Notes: generated by a model not told the origin, from the sequence alone. A stretch of DNA of 64,000 bases from Vreelandella piezotolerans (GCF_012427705.1 NZ_CP048602.1:2232001-2296000); one strand, 5' to 3'; numbered from the stretch's first letter, positions 29,731 through 39,669 are shown. A program made the numbers and translations.

Positions 29731-30735
29731 TTAACGATTACGAATATAGCGGTTGACGGCATTATTGTGCTCACGCAGGGTACGTGAAAAATGGTGGGTG
29801 CCATCTCCCCGCGACACAAAGTAGAGTGTTTCACCAGGTTGCGGATTCACCGCAGCTTCCAACGAGGCACGCCCTGGCATGGCGATGGGTGTCGGCGGCA
29901 TACCATCGATCACGTACGTGTTGTAGGGAGTCGCTTCCCTCAGGTCGGCACGGGTAATCCGCCCTTCGTAGCGCTCGCCCATTCCATAAATGACCGTAGG
30001 GTCCGTTTGAAGACGCATGCCGCGCTCCATACGCCGCTTGAAAACGCCGGCAATTTCCCGACGCTCTTCCGGCGCTCCGGTTTCGCGTTCGATTAACGAG
30101 GCCATGATGAGTGCTTCGTAAGGAGACTCGATAGTGAGATCCTCATCCCGCTCTGCCCAGACCTCTTCCAAAATACGCTCCATCCGCTGCAGGGACTGAC
30201 GCAAGATATCCACATCGCTCATGCCCAAATGGTAGCGATAGGTATCGGGAAAGAACCAACCTTCTGGATGAGCTCCCTCACGCCCCAAAAGCGTCATGAT
30301 CGCTTCGTCACTCATGCCAGTCGTGCGATGCTCGAGCTTGGGGGCCGTATCGAGCAACGTGCGCATCTGGCGAAACGTCCAACCTTCCGGTACGGTCAAC
30401 GAGTATGTCACCACGTTATTGCTGCCCAATAACGCAATGACATCCAGTCCGCTCATCCCGGGCATCAGCCGATACTCTCCCACCCGCAGTTGCGGCACCT
30501 GCTCTGGGTCGATACGAGCCAGCAGTTGATACGCCCAGACGTCTTTCAATACGCCTTGAGAAGCCAGGTCACGTACGACTTGATGAAATCCAGCACCCGC
30601 AGGCACTTGGTAAAGCGTGGGTTCCTCAACGACAATGGGTGCCGCAAGGCGCTGCTGCCAATAGGCATAGCCACCTAGCACGGCGGCAATCGCCAGCACT
30701 ACCAATACCGCTAAGACGGCAAATAACCGTTTCAC
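29731..30735 (-). CDS. mltG: Endolytic murein transglycosylase MltG
   Basis: MltG cuts nascent peptidoglycan strands and so sets glycan length. The 334-residue protein has one N-terminal membrane helix (about 4-25), a LysM-like part and the catalytic domain with VPEGWTFRQ, EGWFFPDTYRY, SLIERET (catalytic Glu), LQTDPTVIYG and TPYNTYVIDGMPPTPI. The start is GTG at 30735 with GAGGT upstream. It lies between pabC and tmk as in E. coli (yceG). Confidence 0.94.
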   Translation of the reverse strand: MKRLFAVLAVLVVLAIAAVLGGYAYWQQRLAAPIVVEEPTLYQVPAGAGFHQVVRDLASQGVLKDVWAYQLLARIDPEQVPQLRVGEYRLMPGMSGLDVIALLGSNNVVTYSLTVPEGWTFRQMRTLLDTAPKLEHRTTGMSDEAIMTLLGREGAHPEGWFFPDTYRYHLGMSDVDILRQSLQRMERILEEVWAERDEDLTIESPYEALIMASLIERETGAPEERREIAGVFKRRMERGMRLQTDPTVIYGMGERYEGRITRADLREATPYNTYVIDGMPPTPIAMPGRASLEAAVNPQPGETLYFVSRGDGTHHFSRTLREHNNAVNRYIRNR

Positions 30736-30765
30736 GTTGATACCTCGATCATGTTATGGGGTTGC

Positions 30766-31575
30766 CTACGATAGAAATGTACCTGGATAACCGAGCAGCC
30801 GATGCGCCGCGACTTGCAGCGGATCCGCCTTGAAGCGCGGCCACGCCGCTAGTCGACTGCCGTGGGCGTCGCGTAGCTCACGCACGGGCCAAACCCCTTG
30901 AACTGAATTACCGACCCAAAGCCGTTCCACGCTTGACAACGCTGCAGCGGACAAACGGCTTTCGTGGATGAGGCCCTCAGACAGCAAGGCAGCACGCAGG
31001 GTGCCCTCTACACCGCAACGATCAATGTAGGGCGTATACAAACGCCCTTCTGACGACCAGAACAGGTTCATACTGGTGGCCTCCACGACATTACTCGCTT
31101 GATCGGTCAGCAACCCTTCGGCGATGTCAGGCTCTTGCCACTCCTGACGCGCCAGCACGTTCTCTAGCCGATTGAGATGTTTGATCCCGGCCAGAAGCGG
31201 TTGATGCCCCAAACGCAGTTGACACATACGAACGCATACGCCCTCACGCCAGTGCGTTTCGTTTGTCGTAAAGGGCGTACGCCGAGTCATCAGCCGGGGC
31301 GCTACCTGGTTAGGAATCGCGTAGCCACGACCACCACTCCCACGGGTCAAAATGAGCTTGAGAACCTCGAGAGCGGCCCTAGGGGGGGCTTGCCACGCCT
31401 GAGACAGCTGCCGAGCAGACGGCAATGGAATATTCAAACGTTGGCAGCCCTTTGACAACCGGGCGTGATGGTACTCCCACAGCACGGGCTGCCCATCACG
31501 TAGCAAGACGGTTTCGAATAGACCATCGCCATACGCCAGCCCGCGGTCATCGAAAGGCACCTGGGGCATCGGCAT
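30766..31575 (-). CDS. pabC: Aminodeoxychorismate lyase
   Basis: This PLP enzyme of fold type IV releases p-aminobenzoate for folate synthesis. The 269-residue protein has DRGLAYGDGLFET near the start, the PLP lysine in GIKHLNRLENVLARQ, and the VVEATSMNLFW and GVEGTLR motifs of the PabC/Ilv aminotransferase family. Two ATG codons (31575 and 31569) and a TTG at 31578 are possible starts; I chose 31575. The gene begins a few bases after fabF, the same order as in E. coli. Confidence 0.9.
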   Translation of the reverse strand: MPMPQVPFDDRGLAYGDGLFETVLLRDGQPVLWEYHHARLSKGCQRLNIPLPSARQLSQAWQAPPRAALEVLKLILTRGSGGRGYAIPNQVAPRLMTRRTPFTTNETHWREGVCVRMCQLRLGHQPLLAGIKHLNRLENVLARQEWQEPDIAEGLLTDQASNVVEATSMNLFWSSEGRLYTPYIDRCGVEGTLRAALLSEGLIHESRLSAAALSSVERLWVGNSVQGVWPVRELRDAHGSRLAAWPRFKADPLQVAAHRLLGYPGTFLS

Positions 31576-31581
31576 CAAGGC

Positions 31582-32820
31582 TTATACCTTTTTGAACAAC
31601 AGCGAGCCGTTCGTGCCACCAAAACCAAACGAGTTCGACAGCGTTACATCGATACGCATGTCACGAGCGGTATGGGGGACGTAGTCGAGATTGCAGCCCT
31701 CCTGAGGGTTGTCCAGGTTGATGGTGGGCGGCGCAACCTGATCACGAATGGCCAGAATGCTGAAAACGGCTTCAACGGCGCCAGCAGCTCCCAGCAAGTG
31801 ACCAATCATCGACTTGGTGGAGCTTACGGCCACGTGCTGAGCCGCATGACCCAACACTTTCTCGATCGCACGGCTCTCCGCCAAATCACCAGCCGCCGTC
31901 GACGTACCGTGAGCATTGATATAATGCACGGCCGATGGATCAATGGCGGCATCTTTGATCGCATTACTCATAGAGAGCGCCGCGCCACGGCCGTCCTCTG
32001 GAGGTGCCGTCATATGATAGGCATCATCACTCATTCCAAAGCCTGCAAGCTCCGCATAAATGTGGGCTCCACGTGCTTTGGCATGCTCGTACTCTTCTAA
32101 CACCAACACGCCCGCACCATCCGAGAGCACGAAGCCATCGCGCCCGGCATCCCAAGGACGGCTTGCCGCTTCAGGGTCGTCATTGCGTGTGGAAAGCGCA
32201 CGCGCCGCCGAGAAACCGCCCAAACCCAGCGGCGTCGTGGCCATTTCCGCACCGCCACAAATCATCACGTCTGCATCGCCGTAGGCGATGGTACGTGCGC
32301 TGTAGCCAATATTATGCGTACCGGTGGTGCATGCCGTCGTAATGGCAATATTCGGCCCTTTGAAGCCGTGCTGGATCGCCATGTTGCCCGAGATCATATT
32401 GATGATGGACCCCGGCACAAAGAACGGCGACACGCGGCGCGCGCCGCCTTTATTGAGCGCATTGTGGTTATGTTCAATCATTGGCAAGCCGCCGATGCCT
32501 GAACCGATAGCCACACCGATGCGCTCGGCGTTCTCGTCGTTACACTCTATGCCTGAATCCTGGATGGCCTGCGCACCGGCCGCCATGCCGTACTGAATGA
32601 ACAGATCCATCTTGCGTGCATCTTTGGGGTTCAAGTAGGGGCTGATATCGAAATTCTTTACCGAACCACCAAAGCGTGTATTGAAGCCACTGGTATCGAA
32701 GTGCTCGATAGGCGCAATGCCACTTTTCCCCGCGACGATATTGGCCCACGACTCGTCTACGCTATTGCCCACTGGGGTCACCAGGCCTAACCCAGTTACC
32801 ACTACCCTTCTTCGCGCCAT
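31582..32820 (-). CDS. fabF: 3-oxoacyl-ACP synthase II
   Basis: FabF elongates acyl-ACP with malonyl-ACP. The 412-residue protein has the catalytic cysteine in [14 protein letters not shown] and the histidines in [12 protein letters not shown] and [12 protein letters not shown] chose the ATG at 32820, with GGAGGAAAG upstream and the usual [12 protein letters not shown] start, over an in-frame Met ten codons earlier. A terminator-like hairpin separates it from acpP. Confidence 0.95.
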   Translation of the reverse strand: MARRRVVVTGLGLVTPVGNSVDESWANIVAGKSGIAPIEHFDTSGFNTRFGGSVKNFDISPYLNPKDARKMDLFIQYGMAAGAQAIQDSGIECNDENAERIGVAIGSGIGGLPMIEHNHNALNKGGARRVSPFFVPGSIINMISGNMAIQHGFKGPNIAITTACTTGTHNIGYSARTIAYGDADVMICGGAEMATTPLGLGGFSAARALSTRNDDPEAASRPWDAGRDGFVLSDGAGVLVLEEYEHAKARGAHIYAELAGFGMSDDAYHMTAPPEDGRGAALSMSNAIKDAAIDPSAVHYINAHGTSTAAGDLAESRAIEKVLGHAAQHVAVSSTKSMIGHLLGAAGAVEAVFSILAIRDQVAPPTINLDNPQEGCNLDYVPHTARDMRIDVTLSNSFGFGGTNGSLLFKKV

Positions 32821-32932
32821 CAGCTTTCCTCCAGGCATCCATGGTGACACGACCCATCTGGGTCATTTGCTGCAGAAATTTGGTGACTAGTATAACGGAG
32901 TTTGAACGTTATATTCATTGAGAGCGTAAAGC

Positions 32933-32965
32933 AAAAAAGCCGTCCCCTATCAGGACGGCTTTTTT
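32933..32965. terminator. Terminator or attenuator between acpP and fabF
   Basis: A 13 bp perfect stem (six A, GCCGTCC and complement) with a seven-base loop and T runs on both ends lies 50 bases past the acpP stop. It may end most acpP transcripts and let part of them continue into fabF. Confidence 0.85.
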
Positions 32966-33014
32966 AATACGGGCGGGAGACACCCCACCCTGACTCTTCG
33001 CGATGATCGCGCCC

Positions 33015-33248
33015 TTACTGGTGGGCGTTTACGTAGTCGATCGCTTCTTGAACCGTGGTGATTTTTTCGGCTTCTTCGTCAGGAATTTCAGTATCGAATT
33101 CCTCTTCCAATGCCATCACCAGTTCAACGGTGTCCAGAGAGTCGGCACCCAGGTCTTCAGTGAAAGAAGAGCTGTTCTGGATGTCTTCTTCTTTAACGTT
33201 CAGGCGCTCTGCCACTACTTTTTTTACGCGCTCTTCAATAGTACTCAT
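33015..33248 (-). CDS. acpP: Acyl carrier protein
   Basis: This 77-residue, highly acidic protein carries fatty acyl chains on a phosphopantetheine arm attached to the Ser of [10 protein letters not shown]. It begins [10 protein letters not shown] and ends with VNAHQ, as in most gammaproteobacterial ACPs. I chose the ATG at 33248, with GGAGT upstream; the longer in-frame start 20 codons earlier is not typical of the family. Confidence 0.96.
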   Translation of the reverse strand: MSTIEERVKKVVAERLNVKEEDIQNSSSFTEDLGADSLDTVELVMALEEEFDTEIPDEEAEKITTVQEAIDYVNAHQ

Positions 33249-33372
33249 CAACGTACTCCAGTCGTTCACATTAGCCGTTATAGATAACCAGCTATTTGGA
33301 AACCGCAAGCCAAAAGCTGCGGGGTAGTTTATAGACGCCCTTAGGTTGACGCAACCGCCAAACCCAAGGCCA

Positions 33373-34116
33373 TCAACGCATATTCATACCGCCATTCACG
33401 TGCAGCGTTTCACCAGTGATATACCCTGCAGCGTCACTCGTCAAAAAGCCAACGGCAGCAGCAATCTCTTCTGGCCCGCCCAGACGTGCCAAAGGAATCT
33501 GTTTCAGCAACATGTCGTGCTGTGCTTCGGGCAGCGATTCAGTCATATCAGTGGCGATAAAACCCGGCGCAACGGCATTGACCGTGATGGCACGTGACGC
33601 CACCTCGCGCGCAAGTGCACGACTAAAGCCCTCCATGCCAGCCTTGGCCGCTGCATAGTTCGCTTGACCCAAGTTACCCATGGTCGCGACGACCGAACTG
33701 ATCGATACGATTCGACCAAAGCGCGCCTTGGTCATGCCACGCAGGCAAGCCTTGCTCACACGGTAGACGGATTTGAGGTTGGTATCCATCACGGAATCCC
33801 ACTCCTCCTCTTTCATCCGCATGAGGAGGTTATCACGGGTAATCCCTGCATTGTTAACCAAAATCGTGGGTGCCCCGAAACGCTCACCGATCGTCTTTAA
33901 CACCTCATCGATACTCGCCTGATCGGTGACATTCAGGCACATGCCTGCGCCTTCAATGCCATTGGCTTTTAAATCGGCATCGATTTTCTCAGCACCAGCG
34001 TCGCTAGTGGCCGTACCGATGACGATACGGCCCTGACGACCAAGCTCGTGAGCAATGGCACGACCAATGCCGCGGCTTGCTCCCGTTACTAGGGCGACAC
34101 GTTTCTCTTGCGTCAT
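33373..34116 (-). CDS. fabG: 3-oxoacyl-ACP reductase
   Basis: This 247-residue short-chain dehydrogenase reduces 3-oxoacyl-ACP with NADPH. The cofactor motif [10 protein letters not shown], the NNAG motif, the catalytic Ser in [10 protein letters not shown], and YAAAKAG are all in place. GGAAGG precedes the ATG. It lies between fabD and acpP. Confidence 0.95.
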   Translation of the reverse strand: MTQEKRVALVTGASRGIGRAIAHELGRQGRIVIGTATSDAGAEKIDADLKANGIEGAGMCLNVTDQASIDEVLKTIGERFGAPTILVNNAGITRDNLLMRMKEEEWDSVMDTNLKSVYRVSKACLRGMTKARFGRIVSISSVVATMGNLGQANYAAAKAGMEGFSRALAREVASRAITVNAVAPGFIATDMTESLPEAQHDMLLKQIPLARLGGPEEIAAAVGFLTSDAAGYITGETLHVNGGMNMR

Positions 34117-34168
34117 AACACGTTTCCTTCCACTGAACTAAGCAAGGGTAGCTGATATTCGCCGTTTA

Positions 34169-35128
34169 TCACGCATTACCCGCCAATGTTTCGCGCGCAA
34201 GCTCGAGCGCTGCGTCCAAACTGTCGGGGTCGTTGACCGCCAACCCCTTGGCACCACGCACGATACGCTTGTTGAGACCGGTCAGCACCTTGCCCGGGCC
34301 ACATTCGATGAAGACATTAGCACCTTGCTCTGCCATGGCTTCAACGCAAGAGGACCATCGCACAGGTTGATAGAGCTGCTCGATCAAGCGCGTACGAAGC
34401 GTGTCGACATCCGCATGGGCTTGGGCGTCGACGTTTTGGATGACGGTGTAGCGAGGCGTGCGTAGCTCGATCGATTGCATCGCATTGGCCAAACGCTCGG
34501 CAGCGGGGCGCATCAACGCACAGTGGGACGGTACAGAAACGGGCAAAGCCAGTGCACGCTTGGCACCGGCCTCTTGGCAGGCCGTAATGGCACGCTCAAC
34601 CGCCGCTTTACTGCCAGCGATGACCACCTGCCCAGGAGAGTTATAATTCACGGCCGATACGACGTCACCCTGGGCGGCGCTAGCGCAGGCGGCTTCAACA
34701 ACGGCATCGTCAAGACCAAGTATCGCAGCCATGCCGCCTTCGCCAGCGGGAACGGCCTCCTGCATGGCTTCACCACGTAGACGAACGAGCTGCACACCTT
34801 CGGCAAAGCCCATCACGCCCGCGCAGACCATCGCACTGTACTCGCCAAGGCTATGACCTGCCATTACGCTAGGGCGAGGGCCTTCCAGCTCCTGCCAAAC
34901 TCGCCAGATAGCCACGCTGGATGTGAGCAGCGCTGGCTGGGTGCAAGCCGTTGCATTCAGTGCATCTTCGGGGCCTTCCTGGACGACCTTCCATAGGTCA
35001 TAGCCCAGCGCATCGGACGCTTCCTCAAATGTCGTTCCCACCACACTATAGCGCTCGGCCAGCTCCCGCAGCATTCCAAGCTGCTGAGAGCCTTGCCCGG
35101 GAAAAATGAGGGCAAGGGGTTGAGACAT
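34169..35128 (-). CDS. fabD: Malonyl-CoA:ACP transacylase
   Basis: FabD moves malonyl from CoA to ACP. The 319-residue protein has FPGQGSQ near the start, the nucleophile in GHSLGEYSA, the catalytic His in VPSHCALM and the oxyanion-hole Gln in CTQPALL. I chose the ATG at 35128 with AAAGGTGA upstream; the frame remains open 57 codons further but that part is unlike FabD. The 151 bases between it and plsX contain no fabH. Confidence 0.95.
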   Translation of the reverse strand: MSQPLALIFPGQGSQQLGMLRELAERYSVVGTTFEEASDALGYDLWKVVQEGPEDALNATACTQPALLTSSVAIWRVWQELEGPRPSVMAGHSLGEYSAMVCAGVMGFAEGVQLVRLRGEAMQEAVPAGEGGMAAILGLDDAVVEAACASAAQGDVVSAVNYNSPGQVVIAGSKAAVERAITACQEAGAKRALALPVSVPSHCALMRPAAERLANAMQSIELRTPRYTVIQNVDAQAHADVDTLRTRLIEQLYQPVRWSSCVEAMAEQGANVFIECGPGKVLTGLNKRIVRGAKGLAVNDPDSLDAALELARETLAGNA

Positions 35129-35279
35129 GTCGTTCACCTTTGCTCTTGTAGGCATTTGCTCAGTTGAGCGATAGGCGTAGTCATCGGTAACGCTGACGCG
35201 CAGCGAACGGCATCTCCAATGGCCACCGATAACCCGCAAAAATCGTACGACGTTTTGTGGCGTCTTGCTTGCCTTCGGT

Positions 35280-36293
35280 TCAAGACCAGCGACTGGCAAG
35301 CTGGGTTGGCAGATCGCGTTCTACTTCTTGCAGGGCTCGCTGAATAGCGTAGTAGAACCCATCTGCACCGGCACTCCCATGGCTCTTCACCACAATTCGT
35401 TTTAGCCCAAGTAGGCTTGCGCCGTTATAACGTACGGGGTCAAGCTCCTGCTTGAGCCGTTTCAGCACAGGTTTGGCCAGTACACTTGCCAAACGTCCAC
35501 ATAGGCGTGATTCAAACGCCCACTGCACACGCTCAACCAACATACGAGTCAAACCTTCGCTCGCCTTCAACGTCACGTTACCGACAAAGCCATCGCACAC
35601 CATGACATCGATCTCGCCTTGAAAGATGTCGCCACCTTCCGCATAGCCTAGATATACAAATGGCAGTGAGGATGCACACTCCCGAAGCAAGTGATCCGTC
35701 TCCCGCACGGTCACACTGCCTTTTGTGGCCTCTGCCCCAACGTTCAATAACGCAACGCGAGGACGGTCGATCCCATCTATGCAGTGCGCCATAGCAGCCC
35801 CTAATACGGCAAAATCAACGAGCCGTGAGGCGGGGGAATCTACATTTGCCCCCAAATCCAGCAGGTAGCAACGTCGACCGCCCCGTGAGGGTATGGCAGT
35901 ACTGATAGCGGGCCGGGAGAACCCAGAGATCATGCCAAGCTCACGCCGCGACAGCGCGACTAACGCCGCGGTATTGCCAGCACTGAGCCCGGCATGGGCG
36001 CCACCTTCTGCTACATAGCGCAGCATGCGCGCCATGCTCGTCTCGTGCCCACGCCGCAGCGCCCAGGCAGCCGATGCGCTGGGCGGCACTGCATCAGAAA
36101 CATCGCAGGCGACTAAACGTGACGCTGCCGCAGCCAAAGGCTGCGGCAAGCGCGAAAGTTCAGCGATGATACGCTGACGCGGGCCGAACAGGGTGAGTTC
36201 AATGTCAGGTCGCTCGATGACCGCCTTTGCAGAGCCTTCGATAATGGCACGAGGGCCTTGGTCACCCCCCATGACATCGATCGCTAGGCGCAT
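35280..36293 (-). CDS. plsX: Phosphate acyltransferase PlsX
   Basis: PlsX makes acyl-phosphate from acyl-ACP for phospholipid synthesis. The 337-residue protein has the conserved start AIDVMGGDQGP, the GGAHAGLSAGNTAAL motif, LDLGANVDSPAS and the CDGFVGNVTLKASEG block. The ATG at 36293 fits the family start; a GTG three codons earlier is possible. It follows rpmF by 40 bases. Confidence 0.94.
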   Translation of the reverse strand: MRLAIDVMGGDQGPRAIIEGSAKAVIERPDIELTLFGPRQRIIAELSRLPQPLAAAASRLVACDVSDAVPPSASAAWALRRGHETSMARMLRYVAEGGAHAGLSAGNTAALVALSRRELGMISGFSRPAISTAIPSRGGRRCYLLDLGANVDSPASRLVDFAVLGAAMAHCIDGIDRPRVALLNVGAEATKGSVTVRETDHLLRECASSLPFVYLGYAEGGDIFQGEIDVMVCDGFVGNVTLKASEGLTRMLVERVQWAFESRLCGRLASVLAKPVLKRLKQELDPVRYNGASLLGLKRIVVKSHGSAGADGFYYAIQRALQEVERDLPTQLASRWS

Positions 36294-36332
36294 TGCACCC
36301 ACGCTGTTATGCCACTCGTAAAGTGTTAAGGC

Positions 36333-36503
36333 TTAAACCTCAACCACCTTACGGCCGCGATAGAAACCATCGGGAGAAACATGGTGACGCAGATGAGTGG
36401 TGCCCGTTTCTTTGTCTTGAGACAGAGTCGGTGCGCTCAGCGCATCGTGACTACGACGCATGCCGCGCTTGGAACGAGTTTTACGGTTCTGTTGAACTGC
36501 CAT
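36333..36503 (-). CDS. rpmF: 50S ribosomal protein L32
   Basis: Translation of the minus strand gives a 56-residue basic protein starting [18 protein letters not shown] and ending [11 protein letters not shown], the pattern of L32. It lacks the zinc-binding cysteines found in some versions and matches the Cys-free type of most gammaproteobacteria. It lies between yceD and plsX in the widely conserved yceD-rpmF-plsX order. The ATG at 36503 is preceded by TTGGAG. Confidence 0.96.
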   Translation of the reverse strand: MAVQQNRKTRSKRGMRRSHDALSAPTLSQDKETGTTHLRHHVSPDGFYRGRKVVEV

Positions 36504-36539
36504 GAGTGTTTACTCCAAGGTATGTAGGGTAAGTGATGC

Positions 36540-37088
36540 TTACTTTTTGCCTTTCAAAGCGCCACTGCTTTTCAAAGCATTGAGCACCGCGAAAGGATTC
36601 TTGGCTGAAGCGGACTCGTCCGCCGCGCCTTCGGTCTTGCTGACCAGCTGCTCCGCCGAGACATGGCATTCGGTCTCATCGTGGTAGACCACCTGGGGAA
36701 GGCTGAGAATGAGCTCATCCTCGACCACCGTCAGCAGGTCCAGCTGTTCGTTTTCCACCAGCACCGGCTCATGACTGGCAGGCAGCTCGGCGGCCAAGGC
36801 TTCGTCGGTAATCATCCCAAGCAGGAAGTCACTGGAAACGTCTTGGCTAAGCGGCACCATACAGCGACGACAAGGCAGTGCCAGCGTCGCTTGCAAATGG
36901 CCACGAATTTCGCGGCGACCTTGGGCATCGACACCAAACTCGAGTACGACATGACAGTCGCCCGTTTGGTCGCCTGCTTCTTCAGCAAGGCGGGGCAGCT
37001 TATTCAGCGCCACTAAGCCTTCGAGTCGTTCGCGGCGGGCTGCAAGCTTATAAGGCTCAACCCGGCTGGGGAGTTGTGAGGTCAACAT
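36540..37088 (-). CDS. yceD: YceD family protein (DUF177), 23S rRNA accumulation
   Basis: The 182-residue protein has the YceD signature CRRCMVPL in the centre, an LDLLTVVEDELILSLP segment and the C-terminal NPFAVLNALK. In E. coli and plants, YceD relatives are needed for normal 23S rRNA levels. I chose the ATG at 37088 by family start (MLTSQLPSRVEP); the in-frame ATG at 37133 overlaps a probable -10 and would be at or before the transcription start. It heads the rpmF-plsX-fab cluster. Confidence 0.88.
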   Translation of the reverse strand: MLTSQLPSRVEPYKLAARRERLEGLVALNKLPRLAEEAGDQTGDCHVVLEFGVDAQGRREIRGHLQATLALPCRRCMVPLSQDVSSDFLLGMITDEALAAELPASHEPVLVENEQLDLLTVVEDELILSLPQVVYHDETECHVSAEQLVSKTEGAADESASAKNPFAVLNALKSSGALKGKK

Positions 37089-37133
37089 AGGCGCGCAATG
37101 ATAGGCACTCGCCCCCCTGGTGTCAAAGCTCAT

Positions 37134-37162
37134 AGCATAATTCTTATCGATAGCTCGGTGAA
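37134..37162 (-). promoter_or_regulatory. Candidate promoter of the yceD-rpmF-plsX-fab cluster
   Basis: On the minus strand TTCACC (37157-37162) and TATGCT (37134-37139) are 17 bases apart, with 4/6 matches each. Transcription would start about 35-40 bases before the chosen yceD ATG at 37088. Confidence 0.45.
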
Positions 37163-37247
37163 AACGGGGCTATTAGGCATGTCGCCGCGCTTTCGCTACA
37201 CTCAATGCCCGTGCTGATGGCGCCATCCCAGTCAAAAGGAGACGACA

Positions 37248-37886
37248 GTGCCGCAAATGCAAAACGCCCCCCTCGTCCTTGCGTCTAGCTCTCGCTTTCG
37301 CCAAGCGCTGCTAGACCGTCTGCAGCTACCTTACCAATGTCACTCCCCTGACATCGACGAGACGCCCCTCGATTACGAATCCCCGCAGGCACTCGTTCAC
37401 CGCCTTGCGCTGAGCAAAGCCAACGCGGTGGCCGAGCGTTTCCCCCACCACTGTATCATTGGCTCTGATCAAATTGCCCTGTTCGAAGGTGACATTCTCG
37501 GCAAACCACACACACCGGAGCGCGCACGTGCCAATCTGGCGCGTTTTTCGGGCCGTAAGGTCACGTTCTTGACGGGACTCGCTCTGGTCGACACGCGACA
37601 TCAGCGCCACCACGTGCATATCGAGCCGTTCGAGGTGGTATTCCGCACCTTGAGCGAACAGGAAATAGAACGTTACGTTGCCCTTGAGCAACCCCTCGAT
37701 AGCGCCGGAAGCTTTCGCATGGAGGGGTTGGGAATCACACTATTCGAGCGTCTGGAGGGCCGTGACCCCAACGCATTGATCGGACTGCCCCTCATCGCCC
37801 TTTGCGACATGCTTCGCCACGTGGGCATGAACCCCTTGGCGACGTCTGACGCTACTGGGCCTGAAACTTTATCGGCGCATGACTAG
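37248..37886 (+). CDS. Maf/YceF-family nucleotide pyrophosphatase
   Basis: Maf proteins cleave non-canonical or modified nucleoside triphosphates; the YceF type acts on 7-methyl-GTP in E. coli. The 212-residue protein has LVLASSSRFRQALLDRL, PDIDE, the GSDQIAL acidic motif and LGKP/GLPL ends. The start is GTG at 37248, with AAAAGGAG six bases upstream. It is divergent from yceD, and its 3' end overlaps the convergent sppA by 35 bases. Confidence 0.88.
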   Translation: MPQMQNAPLVLASSSRFRQALLDRLQLPYQCHSPDIDETPLDYESPQALVHRLALSKANAVAERFPHHCIIGSDQIALFEGDILGKPHTPERARANLARFSGRKVTFLTGLALVDTRHQRHHVHIEPFEVVFRTLSEQEIERYVALEQPLDSAGSFRMEGLGITLFERLEGRDPNALIGLPLIALCDMLRHVGMNPLATSDATGPETLSAHD

Positions 37887-38967
37887 TGTGCACACCCAGC
37901 ACCTCGGCAGCCGCTTGAGTAAATCGGCGCGTTAGCCGCTCGAAGGGATCTAAACGAGGCGTGTAGTTCTCCCAGGACGCCTCGCCCACCTGAGCACGGG
38001 CAACCTGCTCTAGACTCGCCAACTCATCGACCAACCCTAAGCCAAGCGCCTGCTCGCCGCTCCAGACTAGCCCGGAAAAAATATCCGGGTTATCGCTCAA
38101 ACGCTCTCCGCGCCCCGCTCGCACATCACCAATGAATTGCTCATGCGTTTGGGTGAGCACGCTTTGCCAAAAGCGCGCCACGTCCTCGTCCAACGGCTGA
38201 AAGGGGTCTAGAAACGCCTTGTTCTCACCCGCCGTCATGACTCGGCGCTCGACTCCCAGCTCGGCAATGGCTTCTTGAAAGCCAAATCCCGCATAAATCA
38301 CGCCAATCGATCCCACCAAGCTGGCCGGAGACGCAACGATCTCGTCTGCCGCCGACGCAACGTAGTAAGCACCGCTGGCACCGATATCTTCGATCACTGC
38401 AATGATCGGCTTATCGCCCTGCTCGCGCAGGCGCATGATTTCGGTATAAATACGTTGAGACTGGACAGGACTTCCTCCCGGGCTGTCGATGTGCAGCACC
38501 ACGGCGACAACACCGGCATTGTCCCAGGCTCGATTCAAACCTTGGATGATGCGCTCCGCATTGGCAGGCGCATCGCTGGCAATCACTCCGTGCACTTCTA
38601 TCAACGCCAAGTGTTGCTGCGCGGGCACTGCAGCGGTAGGTTCTGCCAAAAATACCCGATAGAGCGTCGTCGTCAGCGAGATGAGCACCAGCGCGAGTAA
38701 CATCAACCTAAAGAATAGCTTCCAGCGGCGGCTTCTACGCTGCTCGGTCAGCACACCACCGATCCAACGATCCATCATCTCAAGCTGAGCTAGCCGCTGA
38801 CGCTCTCTTAGGGTCTCTGCATCGTCCTCTTGGTGATCTGTCTGCGCTGCCCGCTTTTGCTGCGCAGGCACTTCAGGTCCTTGCGTCCAGCGATCATGCT
38901 CACTCGATGGATCACGGCTGCTGGGTGCCTCTCCATGGCGCTCGTCACGCCGCTGATCATCACTCAT
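37852..38967 (-). CDS. sppA: S49-family signal peptide peptidase, SppA-like
   Basis: The 371-residue membrane protease has a long charged cytoplasmic N-terminus (Glu, Asp, Arg and Gln-rich, about 1-80) and one transmembrane helix (about 85-106). The S49 domain follows: HIDSPGGSP, the nucleophile Ser in EDIGASGAYYVAS, LVGSIGVIYAG and the general-base Lys in AGENKAFLDPF. It is the short one-domain form found in Pseudomonas, not the double-length E. coli SppA. It likely degrades cleaved signal peptides or membrane proteins. It is followed by maf on the other strand. Confidence 0.88.
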   Translation of the reverse strand: MSDDQRRDERHGEAPSSRDPSSEHDRWTQGPEVPAQQKRAAQTDHQEDDAETLRERQRLAQLEMMDRWIGGVLTEQRRSRRWKLFFRLMLLALVLISLTTTLYRVFLAEPTAAVPAQQHLALIEVHGVIASDAPANAERIIQGLNRAWDNAGVVAVVLHIDSPGGSPVQSQRIYTEIMRLREQGDKPIIAVIEDIGASGAYYVASAADEIVASPASLVGSIGVIYAGFGFQEAIAELGVERRVMTAGENKAFLDPFQPLDEDVARFWQSVLTQTHEQFIGDVRAGRGERLSDNPDIFSGLVWSGEQALGLGLVDELASLEQVARAQVGEASWENYTPRLDPFERLTRRFTQAAAEVLGVHTSHAPIKFQAQ

Positions 38968-38997
38968 CGTCGACTCCTACGTTGCGTGTATTCACGT

Positions 38998-39669
38998 CTA
39001 GGCCTGTCTGCATAGCGGCTCGCAGTAGAGCCAATCGAACAGTGACGGTATGTCGTCAGCCACCCACACGGGCTGGCTAGCCGCCAGACGAGCGGGCGTG
39101 TGCACACCGTAGGTCACCCCCACCCGATCCATCCCCAGGGCGCGGGCCATCTCCAAATCGTATTCGGTGTCTCCCACCATAACAGCGCGCTCTACTGGCA
39201 CCTGCAGCTCGGCCAAAATCTCCTCTAGCATCTGGGGATGTGGCTTTGAACGCGTCTCATCGGCCGTGCGGCTCGCGTGAAAAAACTCGCCGCTCCCCGT
39301 CTCACGAAAGATTCGATCGAGACCGCGACGACTTTTACCCGTCGCGACCGCAAGACGTTGCTGGGGTCGCTCCCGCAATCTCGCCAGCTGCGCCTCTACC
39401 CCGTCGAAAAAAGGCATTGGCGTCGTATTGCCCTCTACAAAGTGATGGGAGTAACGCTGGCGCAGCCGCTCGGCCTGCTCGGACGCAATGCCCGGGCATA
39501 GCTTGGCGATTGCCTCAGGCAACCCTAAACCGATGATGTCTTCGATGGCACTGACGTCCAGTTCGCCCCACTCGGCATCCATCGCCGCCGCCTGCATGCA
39601 AGCGACGATTTTGGGCACGGAATTCATTAGCGTGCCGTCCCAGTCGAAAATAATCAGCTCGTAACGCAT
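38998..39669 (-). CDS. HAD-superfamily hydrolase, phosphoglycolate-phosphatase-like
   Basis: The 223-residue protein has the HAD motifs FDWDGTLMNS (nucleophile Asp), AVATGKSRRG (motif II), SKPHPQMLEEI (Lys, motif III) and VGDTEYDLEMA (motif IV). A helical cap domain lies between motifs I and II. The substrate is unknown. I chose the ATG at 39669, with GAGAG upstream and 11 bases after the rluC stop. An HAD gene in the same place between rluC and sppA is known in Pseudomonas. Confidence 0.88.
   Translation of the reverse strand: MRYELIIFDWDGTLMNSVPKIVACMQAAAMDAEWGELDVSAIEDIIGLGLPEAIAKLCPGIASEQAERLRQRYSHHFVEGNTTPMPFFDGVEAQLARLRERPQQRLAVATGKSRRGLDRIFRETGSGEFFHASRTADETRSKPHPQMLEEILAELQVPVERAVMVGDTEYDLEMARALGMDRVGVTYGVHTPARLAASQPVWVADDIPSLFDWLYCEPLCRQA

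Noticed and set aside
35129..35279. Upstream extension of fabD as a fabH remnant
   Set aside because: The translated extension shows no FabH motif; it is simply an open frame.
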